Of a stretch of DNA of 64,000 nt, positions 22,168 through 33,200 are shown one piece after another. The notes beneath the pieces are model-generated. The model was not told where the DNA came from. It saw only the letters and a program-made list of their open reading frames with translations, and ran no database searches. The stretch covers positions 27,497,001 through 27,561,000 of the forward strand of contig NC_083388.1 in NCBI RefSeq assembly GCF_031755915.1, read 5' to 3'. The position numbers and the translations under genes were made by a program. Numbering within the stretch: the first letter of the stretch is position 1; each line of letters begins with the position of its first letter. This DNA is from Ziziphus jujuba (Eukaryota; Streptophyta; Magnoliopsida; Rosales; Rhamnaceae).

Positions 22168-24195
22168 TCAGCGCCTATCAGTTTTTCCAGTTGAGCGTTT
22201 TCCAGAGAACAAGTGCTTTGGTTTCAAAGTTGGAATTACCCTATCTGCCTCTCCACGACGAGCATCTTTGTTCCTCTTCTTGACGGATTTCTTTGCAAGT
22301 TTCAGTGCCTTGCCCTTTTGTGCAACATCCTTGAAGCCCTCACCAGGAACAACTTCAGTTGGTGGCCTTGACCTTGACCTTGACCTTGATCTGGACAAAG
22401 ACCTCAGGCGCTGCTTCTTGTTGGGTGTGTCCACATCCATATCCATAACATCACCATCAGTATCTCCCCTGTCAAGCGACCTCTCCCTCTTCCGGCCTCT
22501 GGACTTGCTCCGGGCTCGGTTAATCGCCAAACTTGGATCGAGCCCCAAAGCTGATAGCTGTCTCCCCATTCTCTTTGTTGTGAATTCCTTGTCCTTGTCA
22601 AATTTCCTTGGTACAGTTGGCCTACTTTCTGCTGTGCTTTTCTTGATCCTATGCTGTTGAATGAGCAAGGTTTTCTTTTTCCTGATCTCAGCCAATGCCC
22701 TTAGCTCTTCTGGAGTCAGTTCCTTCCCATCCATCTCAAAATCATCATCATCTTCCTCTGCCTGTCGTAGTCCTTCTTCTTGTTCCAGCTCTTCAAGCCT
22801 TTGTAATATATCAACATCAACAAAATCATATACGTTGTGTCCATCAAGAATTTCCGGCATTATATCTTCCTTCCATTCATCATTGGCTAAGATGTAGTTC
22901 TTCTTCAAACTGGCAGAATACACACCTGCGCCTCCATTTTCCTCTTCCAAATCCTTTTCCGTTTTCCTATTTACCTTCTCTGCTGCTTGCTTTGCCTTGG
23001 CTTCCAAAACAGCCTGAGGTATACAAGGTGGCCTTTCCTTCTGGTCACGTGTCTTTGGTATTGCTACATGAAACCTGTTCAGGCAGTCATTAATTTTTTT
23101 GGATTTCATCTTCAATTCCACCCTCTGATTCAATAACCTCTCACAAGCTGCATTTTTTACGGCAATCACCCCATCCTCAGTCAAAGTGCTCATACTCAAC
23201 AGAACATCTTCGTCATTTGTAGGCTCACCTCCTTGACCAATCACAGTCTTCATGGCTTCAGCTTTCATCTCCATGACCAACTTCATGTCTTCCTCAGGAA
23301 TGCTCTCCAGAGGCTGCAAATCAATTTTATTGCAGACTATAGTCAAGGGTTTGTTCATGAACAATGACTTGATACTGTGAAAAAGTGCTGCCTGTTGGGC
23401 AATGCTATAGCCACAAGACCCCGAGACGTCCAAGAAGAACAATACAGCAGCTCTCAAATGTGCCAGAGCTGTGATACTGCACATCTCAATTATGTTGCGG
23501 TCTTCAAAAGGACGATCCAAAATACCTGGTGTATCAATAACTTGATACCTCAGGTATTTATAGTCTGTATGACCCACAAAGAGTGACTTTGTGGTAAAAG
23601 CATAAGGTTGGACATCCACATCTGCTCTAGTAATCTTGTTAATGAATGAGCTCTTGCCAACATTAGGATACCCACAAATCAAAATGGTTCGGGTGTTGGG
23701 GTCAATTGAAGGTAGCCTTGCCATATGTTGTCTAATTTGCTCTAAGTAAGCCAAACTAGGGCCAATCCTTTTTATCACAGTACACATGCGGCCAAGAGCG
23801 GCAACCTTCAGGCATTTGCATCTGTAAAGCGAATCCCCATACTTCAACAATTTGACATAATCTTTAGAAATCTTACTAATAAGGTTCCTTGCGGTGTTGA
23901 TTTGCCCAAGTGCAAGCTTGTAATGGTCTTTGTTGTAGAGAACATGAAGAAGATCACTATAAAATGGATGGATATCATCCAGTCTAGGGAACTCATCAAT
24001 GATTGTGGAAAGCTTTTCATGAAAGTTCTGTTGGGTATACTTCACTTTCCGCATATAAAACTGACGAAGACGGGAAATGGCATACCCCTTATGAACAACA
24101 GTCGGAGTCTGCCTTTGAGTGCGAGAAAGGATGATGTCAATGAAGTCCTTCCCATTTGGAACCACAGTAATCTTCTTAAAATTATACTGCACCAT
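22168..24195 (-). CDS. NOG1: Nucleolar GTP-binding protein NOG1 (675 aa)
   Basis: NOG1 is a conserved GTPase of pre-60S ribosome assembly in the nucleolus. The coding sequence is one uninterrupted exon; the only intron seen is in the 5' UTR. The N-terminal helical NOG1 region (1 to about 165) starts MVQYNFKKITVVP. The GTPase domain has G1 GYPNVGKS (175-182), G3 DTPG (221-224) and G4 NKID (289-292). A conserved middle part (HNVYDFVDVDI) and a very basic tail with Arg-Ser repeats (SLSRSRSRSRSRP) and KKSVKKRNKDARRG follow, serving as nucleolar targeting and rRNA contact. Length is close to the Arabidopsis protein (about 671 aa as I remember). The start agrees with the family start. It is divergent from the MnmA gene, with about 1.1 kb between the start codons. 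Confidence 0.96.
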   Translation of the reverse strand: MVQYNFKKITVVPNGKDFIDIILSRTQRQTPTVVHKGYAISRLRQFYMRKVKYTQQNFHEKLSTIIDEFPRLDDIHPFYSDLLHVLYNKDHYKLALGQINTARNLISKISKDYVKLLKYGDSLYRCKCLKVAALGRMCTVIKRIGPSLAYLEQIRQHMARLPSIDPNTRTILICGYPNVGKSSFINKITRADVDVQPYAFTTKSLFVGHTDYKYLRYQVIDTPGILDRPFEDRNIIEMCSITALAHLRAAVLFFLDVSGSCGYSIAQQAALFHSIKSLFMNKPLTIVCNKIDLQPLESIPEEDMKLVMEMKAEAMKTVIGQGGEPTNDEDVLLSMSTLTEDGVIAVKNAACERLLNQRVELKMKSKKINDCLNRFHVAIPKTRDQKERPPCIPQAVLEAKAKQAAEKVNRKTEKDLEEENGGAGVYSASLKKNYILANDEWKEDIMPEILDGHNVYDFVDVDILQRLEELEQEEGLRQAEEDDDDFEMDGKELTPEELRALAEIRKKKTLLIQQHRIKKSTAESRPTVPRKFDKDKEFTTKRMGRQLSALGLDPSLAINRARSKSRGRKRERSLDRGDTDGDVMDMDVDTPNKKQRLRSLSRSRSRSRSRPPTEVVPGEGFKDVAQKGKALKLAKKSVKKRNKDARRGEADRVIPTLKPKHLFSGKRSTGKTDRR

Positions 24196-24209
24196 ATTTC
24201 CTTCCTATT

Positions 24210-24734
24210 CTGTGACAATTAAAGCAGAAAAAAAATAAATAAACAAATAAATGACAATATTTAACATATCTTCAACATAGCAAACACAAATTCTTATACC
24301 GGTTCCTGCTAATCCAAACTCATATACATAACATACTTTCATAATACCAAAACAGATCTCTTTGGGAAATTTCTCAAATCAAAATCAATCGATAGTTAGT
24401 GGCAACAGCATATACCATTCCAATAAAATTTACAAATTAAAGCTTAAAATCTTTTTTTTCTTTTTTTTTTTCATCTTTCCAACCAAACAAAACAAATTGG
24501 TATTAAAAACCCAACAACGATTTCAAACTGTTTAACTTCAAAACTTAATTTTGACCAAAAAAAAAAAAAAAAAGAGAAAGAAAAGAAAACAACAAGTCTT
24601 AGGATCCAAAAAAGCTTTTTTAAGAAAAAATAATAGAAAAGAAAAACAGACAATCAAGGGGTTGAAGCCATTACAGCATTAAGAAGGAGAAAACAAAGAA
24701 ATAAAAAAGAAAATGGAGAATTTGCGAGGCTTAC
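24210..24734 (-). other. 5' UTR intron of NOG1
   Basis: A donor CAAG|GTAAGC on the minus strand at 24735/24734 and an acceptor TTGTCACAG|AATAGG at 24210/24209 lie 14 bases upstream of the start codon. Leader introns are common in plant housekeeping genes and often raise expression. Splicing is inferred from the sites only. Confidence 0.65.
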
Positions 24735-25291
24735 CTTGCGACGGCGATGTTGGAACAGAGAGGAGCGGCTTAAACCCTCGTCTAAAGAGAGTGAGGGTCG
24801 GCGGCTGTATATTATCAATAGGGTGAATAACACTTTGTTTTTTTAAAAAAATTATATAAATGCTTTTGAGAAAAAATAAATTAATAACACCGTGGCATTT
24901 TTTATTATATATTATTATTATATAATGAGGGGGGGAAAAAAAAAAAAAAAGGCTAGTTATATAGCATACAAAAAAAATAATTTAGTTATATAGTGTTATG
25001 TTTCTATTTTTTTCTTTAAACTTTTTGCATAGTCAATCAGGAAGAAGAAATAGATTTTTTTTTAAAAATAACAAATATTGAGATGTTGTTTTATCATTTT
25101 TGTGATAACTGGTAAATACTAATAATCAGTTTCGCTTAGCATGATGTTTCATAATTTTTCCTTTTATTTTTTTTTTCTTTTAGGTCAGCATGTAAAATGT
25201 AAAAATTCAATCCAAAAGTTTCATTGAAAAACAAAAAAAAAATAAAAAATTCTTCCTTTATCCAGAGTTTGGAGCTTTGAAGAGGCCAACA
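24735..25291. promoter_or_regulatory. Shared divergent promoter region of NOG1 and MnmA
   Basis: NOG1 is transcribed leftwards and MnmA rightwards from this interval, so both promoters must lie within about 550 bases. A CGAGGGTTTA word in the NOG1 sense near 24771-24780 resembles the AAACCCT telo-box of ribosomal-function genes, in inverse orientation. The centre (24830-25250) is very AT-rich, with poly-A runs at 24940-24951 and 25232-25241. Transcription starts cannot be read. Confidence 0.5.
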
Positions 25292-28200
25292 ATGGCGAGA
25301 GCAGTGGGAGTGCTGAGAGTTGTGGGAGTGATGGCGATGCCTTCTTCTATCCCTCTTAAACCCCATATTTCTTTCTTCCACAACCGAACTTCTTTGTTCC
25401 TCAGACCCCTCTCTGCTGTCTCTGCCTCTGTCGCCTCTTCCACTGAGCTTCTAACGCCGAATTCAATAGAGAGCTTCAATATCAGCCTTCAACCTTACTT
25501 GTCCTGTTGCATGCCCCATAAACGCTTCAGGGTCGCTGTGTTGGTCAGTGGTGGAGTCGATAGTAGCGTTGCTCTTCGCCTTCTTCGCGCAGCTGGACAC
25601 TCCTGCACCGCTTTCTATCTCAAAATTTGGTTCCAAGTAAGTTCCTTTTCATTTTTTCCGGGGATAAGAGTATTGGGTTTTGCTTCGTTTTGATGTTTTT
25701 GGCTCAGGGAGAATTGGAAGTAATAATGTGGGACAGATTGAGTTTTTGAATATTATGGCTGAAAAAGTAGAAAACTTTGAAAACTTTTCAATGGTTTTAA
25801 ACATGGACTGGTGATGCTAAGCATTGCATATTCATTTCTTCTAGTGATTTTGACTTTTTGCGAGTATGTTGGGTTTTTCCAGAAGAGAAACCTGGCTCTA
25901 ATATGTGTTCCTTTGTAGGAAGATTTTGAGAATTTTTGGTCAGAATGCCCCTGGGAAGAAGATTTGAAGTATGCCAAAGCTGTTTGTAGTCAGGTAAGTG
26001 TGTGGCATTTGTAAATTGTATTGAAGTTGTTACAATGCATTTTGGAGTGAAAAGAATTTGTTAGGAAATAGGACATTTTTCAATCCTTTGGTGCTCCATA
26101 TAAAGTTTGCATCTTAGCATTTACATGTTCCAGAAATTCATTAGTTCCAGCTATGCACACATGTATTCACCTGCCTTTTGATGTTTACTATATGTCTTGC
26201 ATTCATTGGTTCTAAAGCTGCTAATCTATCTGTGCACATTTTCAATGAAAGCCAATTTCTTATGTTTGTAACAGAGCTTTGTATTGATTTCCTTGGTACG
26301 GGTTTATGTAAGAGAGAGACTTAATTATTAAAACTGACATTTGTTTTCAGGTTGATGTTCCATTAGAAGTTGTGCATTTGACGGATGAATACTGGGAGAA
26401 TGTGGTATGAAGTGCCGCTTTGATTGCTTCTTTTTCTTTGTCCAGAACATGTATTATAGATAGTTATTTTCCTTATGTATGGTCCATTTGTGTTTTGCTT
26501 CACAATCATATTTTGCATCTTCAACTGTTACTTTTTCTATGTAAGCCTAATCCTGCATCCTTCTTCACTATTCCCAGCTACTTATCAGGCAAAGATTCTG
26601 TATTGAAGTAGATGCACCAGATTCAAATAATTTATAAACTTTAGGCTAGGCATGATATGTAGAACTTACATTCTCTATTCTTCTGTCCGAAAGTACTTTC
26701 ATAGTTTTCAACCTGAGGTGAAAGCTTAAAATTTCCAATGTGGATTACAAGGAAATTGGACGTTTCATTGTTTTTCTGAATTCAATATTATAGTGTTGAT
26801 GTTGTCTGTTTTCTTCTTTAGTCATCTTCTTGTTGGGTAAGTAGATGAAGACATTGAAGTTTTATTCCCTGCAAGTAAGTATTGAAAATTATTGGTCCAT
26901 GTTTCAGGTGTCTTACATTATTGATGAATATCGATGTGGCCGTACTCCTAACCCTGATGTTCTTTGCAATACAAGAATAAAATTTGGTATATGGTCAACA
27001 TAATTTAAGTTGCAACTCTGTCGTTAGATCCATTTCTGGTTTATTATCTTTTTAAGCTTGTCAATTGTTGTTCAGGTGCATTCATGGATGCAATCAGCAA
27101 GATGGACTTCGACTATGTGGCTTCTGGACATTATGCAAATGTTATCCATTCAAGTAGAAGTCAGACAGACAATATTACTGTTTTAGAACTATCAAATGAT
27201 ATGGTACTTAATATCTTTCTGTTTATTGTTTGACACAATAACTTTATGAGTTTCTAATGCTAGTCTTTCCATGTGCAAAATATTTCATACGAATCAAGAG
27301 GCTTGGTTTTTATTTGGTCAGTATCATTCATTTAGGTAAATTGTTCTGTGCTAGATGCAGCGAAGGACTTACCTTAATCTAAAAGTGCGATAATATACAT
27401 AGTATGTGGTGTTATGTGTCTGTGGAGTTTTTACATCGTGTTTTTGCTTGTCAATTTCATTCTGATAATATTCTGACAAAGCTTTAGTTACTTTGGACAA
27501 TTTGTATCTGAATACTGCTGGTTTTTTATATCTTTTACTTGGCTTTTTAGGTGAAGGATCAGACATACTTCCTTTCACATCTTTCTCAGGCCCAGCTTAA
27601 GCGACTAATCTTCCCACTTGGCTGTGTCTCAAAGGTTAGTGAGGGCTAGTTCTATTGCATTGCATAAAGTTTCATGGTTTTTGACTTGGTTGTATCTCAA
27701 AGGTTTTTGACTTAAAGTTTCATGGTTTTACTTCTTATCACAGAAGCTCTTTCAGGCATGTTTCAGTTCTAATTCCTATGTTTTTTCTTATGTGAGTTTT
27801 ACAGGAAGAAGTTCGCAAACTTGCCACCAAGTTCGATTTGCCTAACAAAGATAGAAAGGATTCGCAAGGAATATGTTTTCTTGGGAAGGTATGTCATTTG
27901 CTGGTGATCCTGGTTCAATTTCTACACATTTTTTCCCATATATGTTATAAGTTCTTCCAATCCAGTTTTCTGTTTCCCATTGCAAATTATGTGTTTTTAC
28001 TTGTTAGAATGGATCATAATATTTGTCGTTTCTCTAAATGACTTTGCAATGTCTGTTTCGAACATTCTTCTATCCAATTCATTTAAGTGGCCATGATTCT
28101 CAACAAGTGACTTTATTCAAGTTTAATCTGTTCTGTCTCTTTTTTTTCGCATGTAGATAAAGTTCAGTGAATTTGTTGCAAGACAGATAGGGGAGAAGGA

Positions 28201-29525
28201 AGGTATCATTTTAGAAGCTGAAACGGGAGATTTACTTGGAAAGCATAGGGGGTTTTGGTTCTATACAATAGGTCAACGTCAAGGTCTACGCCTCCCAGGA
28301 GGACCCTGGTATGCTTTCTCAATTTTCAGTTGCCATATCACTTTTAAATTTTGCTTGCGACTTTTGTCTATCCATTTCTTTTATATCACTTTTAAATTTT
28401 TCTTGCGACTTTTGTCTATCCATTTCTTTTATGTTATATATAAGTTCTCCAAAGCAAAAGTGGCACTAGCATGTTGTTGTAACTCTTAACAAATATATAA
28501 TTAGTATAAAAGATATTAGTGTATAAAATTTGATTTAGTACTTAAAACTGTACTATTGGTTGAGTACTGGATACCCAGGAACATTAGGATATGCCAAGAC
28601 TTCCAAATAGCTGTGTATTGACTCAGTCTTATCGTTGCTTTGTATCTTAGATCTTTCAAACTATTCACTTTCAGTCTTCATAAAAAGTTCAACTGCTTAT
28701 TTTATTCTTATCTGTCTTGTCCAGGTATGTTGTTGAGAAAGATGTTAGAAACAATGTAGTTTTTGTCTCAAGAAATTACTTTTCATTTGACAAAAGAAGG
28801 CGGCTTTTTCGTGTTGGTTCCTTGAAATGGCTTAGTGGGTTGCCCCCAAATCACATCTCTCAGCTACGGTGCAAGGTAAAGTAGTGCGCTACTGATACCC
28901 ATTATCGATTTTAGAGCGCCATAGAGTCTAGTATTTTAAGTAAAATATGGTTTCAAGCAAAATTATGCTTCATTCCTCATGGAACATTATCTGTCTAGCA
29001 CTGGAACAGTTAAATCTCTGAAAACTTGTATTCTTCTAAGCATTTCTTACCTGACGATTTCAGGTGAGACATGGCCCTGGTTTTTATAATTGTAGCTTAA
29101 CAATGGAATCTGGTAAAGATAGCCATGAAGATGTTGCAGTTGTCCACTTATCTGAAGATGACCAGGGCCTGGCAGCTGGTCAGTTTGCTGCCTTCTACCA
29201 GGGAAAAACTTGCTTGGGCTCAGGCATTATTTTGGAATCTTGGGATGATCAAGGGTTTCCTGTATGTGCAAAAGCTCTTGAAATTGCAAGAATGGAAGAT
29301 AAATCACTACTTGGAAAACCAGTTAAGATAAAAGTGAAACCAGAGAAGACTCATTTTATGGAAGCCAATCAGAAAGGTGTTATTGAACTTAATAGAGGAC
29401 AGAGTTCCCGAAGCGCCTCTGCTGCCATCAAACAACGCAGCCAAGCATCTCAAGGAGAAGTAATTTCCAGATTTCCCATGAAGTTGCTGCAAAAGTTTCG
29501 ACAGAAGTGGTTATGGTTTTTCTAA
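25292..29525 (+). CDS. MNMA: tRNA-specific 2-thiouridylase MnmA, organellar (537 aa, 10 exons)
   Basis: Exons: 25292-25636, 25919-25993, 26351-26404, 26908-26986, 27076-27203, 27551-27634, 27805-27888, 28157-28308, 28725-28875, 29064-29525; all joins keep frame. MnmA transfers sulfur to U34 of the Lys, Glu and Gln tRNAs using ATP and a persulfide relay. Residues 1 to about 75 are basic/Ser-rich and look like an organellar presequence. The PP-loop SGGVDS is at 86-91, the first catalytic Cys at 178 ([14 protein letters not shown]) and the second at 279 (DSQGICFLG). [18 protein letters not shown] and [14 protein letters not shown] are also present, followed by the central and beta-barrel domains. 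The C-terminus has a basic extension of about 80 residues beyond bacterial MnmA. Plastid or mitochondrial import is inferred from the presequence. Two Mets (1 and 15) could serve as start; the first was taken. Confidence 0.93.
28335..28430. repeat. 48-bp near-perfect tandem duplication in MnmA intron 8
   Basis: ATATCACTTTTAAATTTTGC starts at 28335 and its copy at 28383; a single G-to-T change separates them. It is wholly intronic (28309-28724). Confidence 0.92.
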
Positions 29526-30227
29526 TTTTTTTTATGCAAGCAATTAGGAGTTATACAGTCATGGAAAATTCTTAAACGGCAATACAGCAGAGATTTTGAT
29601 ACTTGGAAGTGTTGGCTTTGGTGATGTATAGAAGAAATTGGACAATTCATAATGTATAATGCAGTTTGTAATTGTAATGGGGTACATTATTTTCAAGCAT
29701 TCTAATAATAAACTGCTTAGTCTGTGCCAATTTTGTGCATTTTATTCTTTATAATTAGCTTCAAAATCTTTTCTCGTTTTTTAAAACGTCTTCAATGAGA
29801 CAAGTGTGAGACCTCAACTGCGAAAAATTAGAGAAGAAATTGGCATTCGAGGCCTAGTTTATTATTATTTCTTTTGGATTTCAAAACGACTAAAAAAATG
29901 AAATATAATATATATATATATATATATTTGAATCATTCATAAATAATTTCTTAAGAAATAAGTTTTGAATTCCAATTTTTTATTATTATACATCATATAT
30001 ACTTGTACACACACAAATAACAAAGAAATAACGTTATTTTCAACCAAAAAGGAAAAAGAAAAATAATTCATAAATTGAAAAAGAAAATAGAAAATGGAAA
30101 ATCTAAAACCCCAAAATGTTCGAACGGATAAGCCTCTCTTCCCACTGTGTTCCATTTCAGTCTCCACATAACCGCCATACCTTCCCAAAAAGTGTTGAGA
30201 AGCAGAGAGCTCTCTCTCTCACTGACA
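29526..30227. other. MnmA 3' flank and DER promoter
   Basis: The MnmA 3' UTR probably ends near 29700, where an AATAATAAA poly-A-signal-like word occurs (about 29704-29712). A TA microsatellite lies at 29908-29928. DER promoter and leader occupy roughly 29950-30227 and become pyrimidine-rich near the start codon (CTCTCTCTCTC at 30210-30220). Confidence 0.45.
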
Positions 30228-33200
30228 ATGGCTGCTGCTCTACAGTTGTTGTGCTACGGCTCAACAAAAATTGCAACTCCACCACCCACTACTTCTTCAT
30301 CTCCTTCTTCCACTCTCTTTCCTCCATTTCTTACAACTTCTTCCTTCTCTTTCTCCAGACCCTCCCTTCTTCTACCGCTTCGTACATCTCTCCCGGTTCT
30401 TCTTCCCCGCGTTTCTCGTTCAATGGCCAATGAATTCAGCGACGATGGATGCCAAGAAGAAGAAGAAGAGGATGAGGAATTGGAAGAGGGAGAAGATGTT
30501 GATGTTTCTAATGATGAGAGTTACTCGATGTTCGATGTGGATGCTCTGGAAGAAGAAGCTCAGGACGCTGTTCGAGAATTCTCTTCCTCCTTGTCACACC
30601 AACTCAGACTCGGTGAGTTTGTAAAGCTTTATTTATTTATTTATTTTTTAAATTATTTATGTTTGCCGAATATTTGGAAATCAATGTGGTTTTGAATGAG
30701 ATGGAAATGGACATTCAATTTTCTATTTGGGGAAGAATTGGCAATTTTGATGGTCTGGTATCGACCCACTTCGTTATTATTCTAAAATTTGTTGAAAGTT
30801 TGCAACTTTTTTTCTTTTCTTTTTTTAAATTAAAACAAAAATAAAATGTTCATTTTTTATTTTTTTTATTTATTTTTTATTTTTTATTTTTTTTGAGGTG
30901 GATGTAGAAACTTTTTTGGAATGATGGTTTTTGATGATCATATCGCAGAATTTATTTTTGAGCTTTACAAGGGGAGCCTTAATGTTAATCATAAATTGAG
31001 TGGTATTTAAGTGATCTAGGCATCTTGTATCTGTAAGAATTGTTTATCTATTATTACTGTCTGATTTCAGAAGATGAGAAAATTAACCAAAAGGAAATTG
31101 GTCGAAAGCAGAAGAGGCAGAAAAATACAACTAAAAATGTAAGCAAGAATCCAATTTTTGGGTTTTGTTTTAATAATAAGAATTAAAGGTTGAGAATCAG
31201 AAAAAAACTATAAAAAAATTTGAACTTTCTAGGATACAATGAAACTATTCTTTCTTCGTTTTAAGTTGGTAATTCTGTTTTAAGTTGGTAATTCTTTCTC
31301 TTACAGAAAGAAAAAGAGTAGGAAAAAAAAAAAGAAGAACGAGGAGAAGAAGCAATCAGTGAAGAATTTATAGTTTCTAAACCTTTTAAATTTCAACTGC
31401 AGGTCCCTGACTATCTTCTTCCGAAAGTTGCCATAGTTGGAAGGCCTAATGTTGGAAAATCAGCACTATTTAATCGTCTTGTGGGGGTATTTTATCATGA
31501 AGTCTAGCCTTGCATTTAGCATTTACTTTGGAGAACTTGACTCCTAATTTGAGTTTTTAACAGTCTGTAACTTGAATTCATTTCTGTTTACATACATCAT
31601 AGGGAAACAAGGCAATTGTTGTTGATGAACCTGGGGTAACAAGGGATCGCTTGTATGGTAGATCCTTTTGGGGCGACTATGAATTCATGGTTGTAGACAC
31701 TGGTGGAGTTCTTACACTTTCAAAATCACAAGCTAATGTTATGGAAGAATTGGCTATTACAACAACCATTGGTATGGATGGAATTCCACTCGCCTCCAGG
31801 GAGGCAGCTATTGCCAGGATGCCCTCGATGATTGAAAGACAAGCTGCTGCTGCTATAGAAGAATCATCTGTCATTGTATTGGTAGTTGATGGCCAGGTGA
31901 GGATTTTTTAATCAAAAAAGGAAAAATATTTTGAGACAAAGAAAATAAAAAATAAAAAAGGACAAAAGTTCTATGTTGAGAATCATTGGTCCTGCTTGAA
32001 GTCCACATTTTCACATGTTAAGAGAAGCTTCTAGGGCATCATCTATCAGCTATCATTTAACTTTGCTTGTGCTTCATTGTAGCTTCTAGGGTATGTTGGG
32101 GACATGGGAGATATAGTGGCAAATACTGGAATATATTTGCGTATATGATAATGAAGCTTCATATCTTAGTTCTCATTTAAGTGACTTATTAAAAGCCACC
32201 ATGAACAGAGAAGCTTTTGGGTATTGGTCTAGTTAGAGGATTCTATTGAGTTCCTTGGTTGACATAAGGAGTGGTTTGAAATTAATTAATCCAGAATCTT
32301 TAGATTCTTAGTATGTTGGAAATTTTATTTCTGCTTAGTTTTTACAATAAATATAAAGATACTAATATTGACAATGTTATCAGGCAGGACTAACAGCAGC
32401 TGATGAGGAGATTGCAGACTGGCTACGTAAGAACTACTCCAACAAGTGTATCGTCCTTGCAGTTAATAAATGTGAATCTCCACGTAAAGGAATACTACAA
32501 GCGACAGAATTTTGGGCCTTAGGGTGATCTGAACTCTTTAACACTTTATGCTTATAAATACTTTGTGACCTTGATGAAGGATTTTGGTCTTCATTCGGAT
32601 AGCAAACATTTTTCGGTTGATCTTTGAGTTTTTTTATTAATATTACACATTCATTATTTCATTATATCTAGATCTTATTTGATAGGTATTGCTTTGCTTT
32701 TGCTTGGCATTTTGTCCTCTAGACACATTAATGCACAATTGATTGTTATAAGATTTTAAGCTTGCAATATGGTGGACATAATGTTAATGCAAAACAAAAT
32801 ATATATAATTTTTTTTTTTGCTGATTAAATAGGTTTTCACCACTTCCTATATCTGCTTTATCTGGGACTGGTACTGGAGAACTCCTTGATCTTGTTTGTT
32901 CAGGACTGAAAAAGATTGAGGTTTGTCATTCCTAATTTTTTTTTTTACTGGGTATTTCTATATTAAGATATGGCTTATTTTTGTTCAGTTCTATTATTAA
33001 GTAGAAATCAAGTTAAATTATACCATCCATTAATAATTGTTAAATAAGTTCTGAAAAATTTAAATATAAAGCTCCTCTATAATCTTTTCATCAATCACTG
33101 AATCTCTCTATCTAGAATATTTTATGCTTGTCATTGATGGGGATACAAAAAAAAAATCCTTATGTACTATTACTATTATTGTTTTCTTGACTATATATAT

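Noticed and set aside
22142..24222. Plus-strand frames opposite NOG1 (up to 172 codons)
   Set aside because: They are antisense images of NOG1 codon bias, Arg-Ser repeats and Glu-rich stretches, with no similarity of their own.
30147..30227. Upstream Met in frame with DER exon 1
   Set aside because: The extra 27 residues come from a pyrimidine-rich leader; the Met at 30228 starts a normal plastid transit peptide.
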